From a virus, in IMG/VR virus record IMGVR_UViG_3300027996_000061, positions 1 through 45,275 of that record: a stretch of 45,275 nt of DNA; one strand, written 5' to 3'. Under the pieces are notes generated by a model. That model worked only from the letters and a program-made list of their open reading frames with translations, did no database searches and was not told the origin of the DNA. Positions 39,650-45,275 of this stretch are shown here, one piece after another (the stretch's first letter is position 1; each line of letters begins with the position of its first letter). Position numbers and translations under genes: made by a program.

Positions 39650-39663
39650 CCCTGTTTACAGGG
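39650..39663 (-). other. Small hairpin in the capsid-operon leader
   Basis: CCCTGT and ACAGGG flank TT, and a second small inverted repeat (GCGG...CCGC) lies just upstream of it in the transcript. Both are in the 91-base leader between the motif copy j and the decoration gene. They may stabilise the mRNA 5' end. Confidence 0.4.
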
Positions 39664-39716
39664 GCGGTTGTTTACTGTGTGTGAGCGGACAACCCGCCTA
39701 CACATTAGGGGCGCGT

Positions 39717-39730
39717 ATAGAGACACTATC
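39717..39730 (-). promoter_or_regulatory. Intergenic GATAG-N5-CTAT motif (copy j)
   Basis: On the minus strand GATAGTGTCTCTAT lies between the scaffold terminator and the decoration/capsid pair, 91 bases before the decoration gene. ATAG and CTAT form a perfect inverted repeat in this copy. Confidence 0.5.
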
Positions 39731-39774
39731 GAAACAAGGGCCGGGAAAACCGAAACTCAGCCCCTCAACGCAGA

Positions 39775-39806
39775 AACCCCCCACCGGATCACTCCAGTGG
39801 GGGGTT
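39775..39806 (-). terminator. Hairpin after the scaffold gene
   Basis: AACCCCCCAC and GTGGGGGGTT pair around a 12-base loop, 22 bases beyond the scaffold stop. The T-run is weak (TTTCTG), but the stem is strong. It would separate the scaffold from the decoration/capsid transcript. Confidence 0.7.
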
Positions 39807-39828
39807 CTTGCTTCCGTGATCAGTTGAC

Positions 39829-41067
39829 TTAGAAGAACTTGCTCACGTCGGGAGCCGATTCCCAGAGCTTGCTCAGGTCATTGACTTCGGACGAAGCCGC
39901 CTTGGAAACACCACCGAGTCGGGTAGCGCCAGTGCTGGCCTTCTTGGGACGGGGGCGAAGGGAAGCCTTCTTATCCTCCGCCTCATGTTCGGCGTCCTCT
40001 TGGATGGTCTTGGCTGCTTCAGCCTCGGCATCCTCTTCCTTCTCATCGGCGGCACCGCGTTCGTTGAACAGCTTGGCGAGGACCATCATTTCGTCGCCTT
40101 CGACATCCATGACACCCATAGGATCACCCATAGGATCACCCATCAACTCCTCGTCGTGGTCCATCAACTCCTCGTCGTGGTCCATCATTTCCCCGTCGTC
40201 CATCGACAAGTCGCCTTCCTCGGCCATCATCTCCTCAAGGAGCATTTCGTCGAGCATTGCGTCATCGTCGCCCATAGAGGGGTCCATGATCGGGGCGTCC
40301 AGCATCCCTTCTTCAAGGAGCATTTCGTCCATCATCTCCTCGTAGTTGGCCTTCTTGGAGTCTTCCGCTTCATGCTCGGCGTCCTCTTGGATGGTCTTGG
40401 CGGCCTCGGCCTCAGCGTCCTCTTCCTTCTCATCACCAGCGAGGCGAGTCAGGACACGTTCAATGCGAGCGATACGACGCTCAAGAGGGGAAGCACTCTT
40501 GGACTTGGCTTCTTCTTCGTCGTCATCGTCGTCATCGTCGTCGTCATCGTCGTCACCGGGGTCTTCGCTCTCGGCCAACTTGGTTAGGACGCGCTCAAGA
40601 CGGGAAATGCGTCGGGAAGCACTCTTGGACTTGGACTCCTCGACATCCTCGTCCTCGTCTGCGTCCTCGTCCTCGTCTGCAACGCGAGCAAGGCTGGCCT
40701 TGACCGCACGGTCAGAGAGGTCCATAAGGGAGAGGGCCTGGTCCTCAATAAGAGCAACCGAAGCGCCCTTGGGGAGCATCGCAGTAGCGATACGGATGCA
40801 CTTGGCAGCCTTGCGTTCCAGCGCGGCAGCCTTGTACGCCGGGGAGGCGGGGCCTTCGTCGGGGTACGCGGGGTGCTCGCTGTTGGCGTAGGGACCGGGG
40901 TGGGGATCCTCGGCCCAGGACGAGGTGTCGCCATTCTCGTAAGCATTTGCAGCCGGATCAGGGCCGCCGTAAGCGGGGGAAGCCGCGCCCTCGTCAGGGG
41001 TTGCGGGGTGTTCTGAGGCTCGACGCTGCCGAACCTCACTGTCGTTCCAAGTCATACGCTTTCGCAT
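39829..41067 (-). CDS. Acidic repeat-rich scaffold protein
   Basis: The start is the ATG at 41067 (MRKRMTWNDSEV), six bases after GGAG. The 412-residue protein is extremely acidic, with a run of 12 Asp encoded by GAC/GAT tandem codons. Several segments are duplicated: SEHPAxPDEGxASPAY (near residues 15-70), SASxxxxRxERVLTKLA (two copies), a 22-residue block containing AKTIQEDAEHE, DEMLLEE and HDEELM. Such composition suits an internal scaffold that must be expelled or proteolysed. The C-terminus (NDLSKLWESAPDVSKFF) may bind the capsid protein. It follows the prohead protease. Some blocks show the R-L-x-R-x-L pattern found in the shared leader of the two candidate internal proteins. Confidence 0.8.
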   Translation of the reverse strand: MRKRMTWNDSEVRQRRASEHPATPDEGAASPAYGGPDPAANAYENGDTSSWAEDPHPGPYANSEHPAYPDEGPASPAYKAAALERKAAKCIRIATAMLPKGASVALIEDQALSLMDLSDRAVKASLARVADEDEDADEDEDVEESKSKSASRRISRLERVLTKLAESEDPGDDDDDDDDDDDDEEEAKSKSASPLERRIARIERVLTRLAGDEKEEDAEAEAAKTIQEDAEHEAEDSKKANYEEMMDEMLLEEGMLDAPIMDPSMGDDDAMLDEMLLEEMMAEEGDLSMDDGEMMDHDEELMDHDEELMGDPMGDPMGVMDVEGDEMMVLAKLFNERGAADEKEEDAEAEAAKTIQEDAEHEAEDKKASLRPRPKKASTGATRLGGVSKAASSEVNDLSKLWESAPDVSKFF

Positions 41068-41084
41068 GATGTTCTCCAAAGGTT

Positions 41085-42536
41085 CTAGGTGAGTGGGTTG
41101 TTAGTACCGGCCCATTGAGCCAGTAGGGTGCCGACCCGGACAACAACCCGGATTTCGGCAGAACTGAGTTCCCGGCCCGCTGCCTTACGGCAAGCGAACA
41201 GATAACGGTCAGATGATGAATAATCGGTCGGGATCCCAGCAGCCAAGGCAGTCCGATAGACTTCCCGGCTGGCGTGGACACCATAAGAAGCATTGATTCG
41301 GGCCGCTCCCTCCACCACCGCAGCGGGAGAGGATGCAACGTGAACCAATGTAGCAAGGGTCGTAGCGTACCGACGCTGTGAAGCGCGCTTGGAAGCGGCC
41401 TCTTTGACCAAGTTGTCATTTGGCTCCATCGCCGGTTCTGGCTCGGCCAGTTCCTCGATGTTCTCTTGGGCCAGTTCCTTTTCAATGCGTTCGCGTACAC
41501 GGCTTTTCAGCGACTCATATACGGCGTCTTCGACATCTTGGAAGGGAATCTTCTCGTCTTCGGAGGGGGTATCGCCGCCCTCGTCATCACCATCCTCTCC
41601 AAAATCAAACGCGGTACGGGTGTACGCCTGTGAGGGGACAGATAGATTCGCGGCCTTGGCGATGGCGCTGTCTGACCACTGAGGGGGAGGTGAAGCAAGC
41701 ACCTTACGGATCTGTTCCCCTGAAACCTCTCCCGGTGAGAGGATATTACGCATCACCGCACCGGGAAACGCTGGAACAGCGACCCATGACGCCTCGATGA
41801 ACTTGACTCCACCGGGAGCTTCGGGATTCTCATCGAAGGTCTGGTGACCACAAAGCTCTGCGATGACTCGCTTCTGCCCTGTCTCGTCCATGAACGTATT
41901 GAGCTTCGCGTACTTGATATGGTCGCAAAGCTGCGTCTCATCCACGGCGAAGTGCCCACACTGGGAGCACACCGTGAAATCGGTCGTGCAACCCATCGAG
42001 AGGGTCGCCAGCTTCCCTGCTTCAATGTCCTGCACAAGTCCAGCGTGTTTACGGTCGGTGGCAACGAGGATGTCGATGTAGAGGGAGTCACCGATGTCGC
42101 GTGCTGCGGCGTCGATGATCCGGCCCTTCGACTGGTCCTCGATCTGAACGTGCTCACGGAAGTTGTGCGCTCCAATGAACGTGGGGTACGCCATCCGAAG
42201 CACGGAACGGCTCCAGGAGTCTCCGTTGTTGTTCACATACTGGGAGCATTGGGGCTTGATATGGTAATCAGCCCACCTCCGATTGACCGTCGTGGACCCG
42301 ACCTTGATGTTTCCTAGCTTCACGCCAGACACGTCATCCACGTCTACCGAGGCGACGATGGTGCAGTGAGTGACGAGATGCGTGTCCGAATTAAGGTTGG
42401 TGCCGAGAATCTCACGGGCTTGATCAGTCAAGTTCCGACTGGACCCTGACGAGGCAATCTTCCGAATGCCTCCCCATCCCTGATACGAGATCCGAGGGTG
42501 GACCACCATCGCATTGGCTCGTTTGAGGAATGCCAT
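41085..42536 (-). CDS. Prohead protease with embedded zinc finger
   Basis: A 483-residue protein overlapping the upstream gene by one base (TGATG). Residues about 113-185 fit the phage prohead-protease pattern: AYPTFIGAHNFREHVQIEDQ (His 124 candidate) followed by a strand-rich DSLYIDILVATDRKH and the nucleophile block LATLSMGC (Ser 180). Residues 190-206 add a zinc-finger-like C-x2-C-x10-C-x-H motif (CSQCGHFAVDETQLCDH). The C-terminal 190 residues are acidic and helical, and may act as a scaffold-like tail. It should mature the prohead by cutting scaffold, capsid N-terminus and possibly leader peptides. The family call is by eye. Confidence 0.8.
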   Translation of the reverse strand: MAFLKRANAMVVHPRISYQGWGGIRKIASSGSSRNLTDQAREILGTNLNSDTHLVTHCTIVASVDVDDVSGVKLGNIKVGSTTVNRRWADYHIKPQCSQYVNNNGDSWSRSVLRMAYPTFIGAHNFREHVQIEDQSKGRIIDAAARDIGDSLYIDILVATDRKHAGLVQDIEAGKLATLSMGCTTDFTVCSQCGHFAVDETQLCDHIKYAKLNTFMDETGQKRVIAELCGHQTFDENPEAPGGVKFIEASWVAVPAFPGAVMRNILSPGEVSGEQIRKVLASPPPQWSDSAIAKAANLSVPSQAYTRTAFDFGEDGDDEGGDTPSEDEKIPFQDVEDAVYESLKSRVRERIEKELAQENIEELAEPEPAMEPNDNLVKEAASKRASQRRYATTLATLVHVASSPAAVVEGAARINASYGVHASREVYRTALAAGIPTDYSSSDRYLFACRKAAGRELSSAEIRVVVRVGTLLAQWAGTNNPLT

Positions 42537-43084
42537 CAGACCTCAACCTTTACTTCAGCAATGGGTCCGAAATTCACGATGTCAGAGTCCTTGATCAAAA
42601 ACATGCACCCAGGACAGCCCATCAGACGTTCGCTGGAGCCATCTCGTCGTTTGTAGATGGCCCTTTGAAGGGAATGGTCCTCATCACACTTGGGGCATTT
42701 TGGGTGCCCCAACGCCGTTTCCGGTCCTGTCATTCGGTACTTCCGATCACGGGCCGCCCAGTAGAGGGCCTTTTTCTCAAAGGCTACGGCAACACGAGAA
42801 CCGCTAGGGCCTCCCGGCACCTGCACGGTCGGCTGACCCCCAGGCACCGAGTTGGTGTTTGGAGGGTCTGCGTTTCCGTTGGCGTCAATCTGCTGCAAGT
42901 CCTCGACAGGGTAGCGTCGATTGCCAGTGCTGAACTCAACGTCAACCATGCCAATGGCAGGCCAAACAGCGGTCACACGACCGCCTTGGGCATCCCAACC
43001 ACCGAACGGGGTCACAACAGCCCCGACAGCGAACTCTTGGGCACGCTCTTGATAGTTTACGTTGTTTTCGGCTTTTCGGCGCAC
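42536..43084 (-). CDS. Zinc-ribbon structural protein, 182 aa
   Basis: A GTG start with GGAGG five bases upstream. Residues about 20-65 form a small KOW-like beta barrel (GGRVTAVWPAIGMVDVEFSTGNRRYPVEDL). A Pro/Gly/Gln linker (NTNSVPGGQPTVQVPGG) follows. The C-terminus contains CPKC and CPGC, separated by about 25 residues, a zinc ribbon. It overlaps the protease by one base. A role as a head completion or regulatory factor is possible; I do not know the family. Confidence 0.7.
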   Translation of the reverse strand: MRRKAENNVNYQERAQEFAVGAVVTPFGGWDAQGGRVTAVWPAIGMVDVEFSTGNRRYPVEDLQQIDANGNADPPNTNSVPGGQPTVQVPGGPSGSRVAVAFEKKALYWAARDRKYRMTGPETALGHPKCPKCDEDHSLQRAIYKRRDGSSERLMGCPGCMFLIKDSDIVNFGPIAEVKVEV

Positions 43085-43097
43085 GAAGCCCTCCAGA

Positions 43098-43496
43098 TCA
43101 CTTGATCAGACCGAAACCGTAGTCAGCGACAGGCTTGCGGCTGCGGCTGGTGAAAACGGAAGCGGCCTTCGCCAGCTTCTCTGCCACCTCGGTCAACTGG
43201 GCGAACTCCTTCTGGGTGAACTGGCCCCCGAGATCCTTCGTGACCTCACCATCAACCAATGGGCCGGGAACTTCCTTGCCGATTTCTTCAGCAATCTCCT
43301 CGGCAACGACGGATTTAGGGTAATTCGCCACAGCGGTTGTCTCCACGGCGTCTGAAACCAGATCACAGCGGTACGCGAAGTCCTTGGCGATCTTGGAGTC
43401 GATGCCTAGAAGGGCAGCGTTCTCCTGAATAGCCGAAGCAATGCGATCAATAGTTGTGGTCAGGTTGCGTGCGCCCTCGCGGGTGAGCTTACTCAT
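43098..43496 (-). CDS. Small helical head-module protein, 132 aa
   Basis: The start is the ATG at 43496 (MSKLTREGARNLTTTID), with GGAG nine bases upstream; the longer in-frame extension is rejected. It is nearly all helix: IASAIQENAALLGIDSKIAKDFAYR, then SVVAEEIAEEIGKEV, then FTQKEFAQLTEVAEKLAKAA, with a VPGPLVDGEVTKDLGG loop. Similar proteins occur in head modules of large phages without assigned function. A chaperone or internal protein is plausible. Confidence 0.7.
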   Translation of the reverse strand: MSKLTREGARNLTTTIDRIASAIQENAALLGIDSKIAKDFAYRCDLVSDAVETTAVANYPKSVVAEEIAEEIGKEVPGPLVDGEVTKDLGGQFTQKEFAQLTEVAEKLAKAASVFTSRSRKPVADYGFGLIK

Positions 43497-43550
43497 AATG
43501 TTGTCTCCAGTGAAAGTGGTTCCCGATGGAAGGCATACACCCGTAGCCCT

Positions 43551-43567
43551 ACTCATAGGGAATGAGT
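43551..43567. other. Inverted repeat adjoining motif copy k
   Basis: ACTCAT and ATGAGT flank a five-base loop (AGGGA), directly next to the motif copy at 43568-43581. It may form a small hairpin at the transcript start or serve as an operator. Confidence 0.4.
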
Positions 43568-43581
43568 ATAGAAAGTCTACC
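43568..43581 (-). promoter_or_regulatory. Intergenic GGTAG-N5-CTAT motif (copy k)
   Basis: On the minus strand GGTAGACTTTCTAT includes the stop codon of the upstream gene and lies 72 bases before the 132-residue gene. Confidence 0.5.
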
Positions 43582-45275
43582 GGGACAGATTTACAAAGTT
43601 CGGGGAAAGTAGGCCCCCCCAAGGCTTGAAGTCGTAGTCACCTGTGGGCATTGCGACCTTCTTGGGCGTTCTCTTGGATTGGTGGTCAGACACTACGTCC
43701 CTGATCCCAACGGGTTCGCCCTTCAAAAGAGCCGCTTTCAGTGAAGAGAGGAAGGCACCGATGTCCACTCCCTTTGAAGGGCCTTGTTTCACCCGCTTCC
43801 GCTGCGTATTGCGTTTGCCTTTGCCTGTCAGGTCCGAGTCAGTAACCATGACTCCAGAGAGGATCATGTCCTCAATGTCCTCACGGATCATGTCGCGGCC
43901 TTCCTGGCCGATAACGGAGGAGTAGTCCGCGTCACCCAACTCGCGCTTGACGCTTCTCGGGTCTATCAGATCAAGGACTTTTTTCACGTCATCTTTGGAG
44001 GGGTGATCATCAGGCAAGAAGTCGGCTAGATCCTCTACGTCTACATCTGCCACTAGGCGGCGGTACTGCGCTTGCATCGGGATGTCGTCCCCGGCGTCAC
44101 CTGTGAAATTGAGCTTGGCGAACTCATTGAAGCGCCCCTGCGTCTCCGCTGCCTTCAAGAGAGCACGGAACGTCGGGTTCACATCAGAGTCTTCGTCCTC
44201 CATTGCGGAGGCAAGTTCAACGGCACGTTGCTGTGCGATGGCCAACTCTTGTTGCTCGGAGCCTTTCGCTCCTGTGTGCTCCAGCGTCTTGATTAGATCA
44301 AGCAAGCCTTTACGGTGTGCTTCCCGGTCCTCCTTGTCCATCCCCCTGTACTTGCGTGTCTGCTCAAGGGTGAGGTCAGCCATATCGCTCTTGTGCTTCT
44401 TGCTTTTAAGCACATCAGAGCCAAGGGGTTCGGTGCTGGCCTTGGTCAATGGTTTGGTGGGATCTAGGAAACTCGGGTCATCAATGAGTTCAGCGGATCG
44501 TTTGGCGAGCATGGCGGAAACGAGGTCAGGAGCATCCGGGCGCTTGCTCTCATCCTTGTCCGCAACACTTTCGAGTACCTTGGCGGCGGCTGTGGCCCGT
44601 GTTCGGACACCCTTACGCCGACCCAGTGTCACAAGATCCTCTGCGACCTCTCCTTTGCGTTCCTTTAGTTCCAGAGCCACGTTGGCCAGGAAGGTTGCGT
44701 CTACATCCCCCAGCGACCGTGTAAGCGTGCTGCCGACAATGGATTCAATCTCACCCATCATTTCCTTGCGTTGATCACGGGTGTTCTTAGCGAACATCTT
44801 GATGGCTTTCCCATTGGGTCCGGCGTTCAACTTCTTGACCAGTGCTGTGATGAACGTCTCTTTAGGATCACGACCGCGACCGCCATCGTCGCCCTCGCCT
44901 TCCTTGTACTCCGCTGCCTTCAGAATCTCTTTTACGGCCTTGGCATCAATGCCGGGGATGGCACCGTACTCCTTTCCCAAGGCTTCTTTCAGTTCATCGA
45001 TCTTCCAGAGAGAGGGGTCATCCTCCTTTAGTTTCTTGATTTCGGCGCGAGCCGAGGCGACTGCATCAGCGGAGGCGGCGCTCTCCTTTCGCTTTTCAGC
45101 GGGGGAGCTTTCGGGCGGAGCCGTCTCGGCGGGAGCCGTCTCGGCGGGGGGAGTCGTCTCGGCGGGAGCCGTCTCGGCCTCCTGGTGAGCCTTCAACTGG
45201 TCTTCTGAAGGTGTCTTGTACTTGGAAGGTTCCGCCTGGGCCGTGTCGGGGGACACCATGACCACTTGGTCGGCT
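43577..45275 (-). CDS. Large acidic/helical head-module protein, N-terminus beyond window (partial)
   Basis: The frame is open to the right edge. Possible starts at 45265 (GTG) and 45259 (ATG) have no ribosome-binding site, so the true start is probably outside. About 565 residues are visible. The first 60 are an Ala/Pro/Glu/Thr-rich linker. The rest is helical and charged, with blocks such as DPSLWKIDELKEALGKEYG, KLNAGPNGKAIKMFAKNTRD and RGMDKEDREAHRKGLLDLIKTLEH. The end is globular (GDYDFKPWGGLLSPNFVNLSR). It precedes the head-module genes and could be a portal-associated, scaffold or tail component; no family is recognised. Confidence 0.7.
   Translation of the reverse strand, partial: ADQVVMVSPDTAQAEPSKYKTPSEDQLKAHQEAETAPAETTPPAETAPAETAPPESSPAEKRKESAASADAVASARAEIKKLKEDDPSLWKIDELKEALGKEYGAIPGIDAKAVKEILKAAEYKEGEGDDGGRGRDPKETFITALVKKLNAGPNGKAIKMFAKNTRDQRKEMMGEIESIVGSTLTRSLGDVDATFLANVALELKERKGEVAEDLVTLGRRKGVRTRATAAAKVLESVADKDESKRPDAPDLVSAMLAKRSAELIDDPSFLDPTKPLTKASTEPLGSDVLKSKKHKSDMADLTLEQTRKYRGMDKEDREAHRKGLLDLIKTLEHTGAKGSEQQELAIAQQRAVELASAMEDEDSDVNPTFRALLKAAETQGRFNEFAKLNFTGDAGDDIPMQAQYRRLVADVDVEDLADFLPDDHPSKDDVKKVLDLIDPRSVKRELGDADYSSVIGQEGRDMIREDIEDMILSGVMVTDSDLTGKGKRNTQRKRVKQGPSKGVDIGAFLSSLKAALLKGEPVGIRDVVSDHQSKRTPKKVAMPTGDYDFKPWGGLLSPNFVNLSR
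45118..45178 (-). repeat. 15-bp in-frame tandem repeat
   Basis: Four imperfect copies of GAGCCGTCTCGGCGG-type units encode the Ala/Pro/Glu/Thr linker. They are coding-sequence repeats with no spacers. Confidence 0.7.

Noticed and set aside
45118-45178. Origin iterons or regulatory repeats
   Set aside because: The 15-bp units encode an Ala/Pro/Glu/Thr linker in frame, which explains them without a DNA-level role.
1-45275. tRNA or other structural RNA genes
   Set aside because: Intergenic spaces are short, and no cloverleaf with a T-loop sequence could be found; the hairpins present are terminators or short inverted repeats.

Overview
The window is a late structural-gene segment of a tailed double-stranded DNA phage (Caudoviricetes). 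It is GC-rich, and its very large tail-fibre genes, prohead protease and acidic scaffold suggest a large-genome, probably myovirus-like phage. The host cannot be named from the sequence. No ribosomal RNA, tRNA, CRISPR array or insertion sequence was seen. Almost all genes lie on the minus strand, so the operon reads from the right end of the window to the left, with frequent ATGA, TAATG and TGATG stop/start overlaps.

Read in the direction of transcription, the right part (45275 to 38085) is the head module. It holds a large partial acidic/helical protein, two small conserved-looking proteins (one with a zinc ribbon), a prohead protease with an embedded zinc finger, a repeat-rich acidic scaffold, a probable capsid decoration protein and the HK97-fold major capsid protein. 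A terminator, an intergenic motif and 5'-UTR hairpins precede the decoration/capsid pair, and a strong terminator follows it. Next comes an apparent mobile gene, a LAGLIDADG homing endonuclease fused to a SPPY-type DNA methyltransferase, with its own host-like promoter. A deoxynucleoside kinase follows.

The centre (34.7 to 29 kb) holds two small proteins (one a membrane protein), a 281-residue protein, a holin-like membrane protein, a probable virion protein, a 634-residue protein with an extremely basic domain, and a SWIM zinc-finger protein. The left-centre (28.3 to 5.2 kb) is a 23-kb adhesin module. It contains a 268-residue protein, a 2,820-residue fibre sharing its N-terminal domain, a beta-helix tailspike-like protein, five fibre or accessory proteins, a LamG protein and an 1,810-residue protein. 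After it come two unrelated proteins that start with the same 16-residue leader, one of them carrying a WGR domain. The left end holds a KOW/SH3-like protein, a 48-residue Cys-containing peptide and the start of another virion protein.

Three short plus-strand cassettes (2.6-3.5, 28.4-29.1 and 34.8-35.3 kb) interrupt the minus-strand operon like phage morons.

The most notable signals are: (1) the shared leader, whose five DNA differences are all synonymous, a candidate capsid-targeting peptide for injected proteins; (2) a recurrent intergenic motif, GGTAG-N5-CTAT, found about a dozen times between genes and oriented with the downstream gene, a candidate phage-specific promoter or operator; (3) the endonuclease-methyltransferase fusion; and (4) a 106-bp near-palindrome serving as a divergent control region. 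Functions are inferred from motifs read by eye; no database search was possible.
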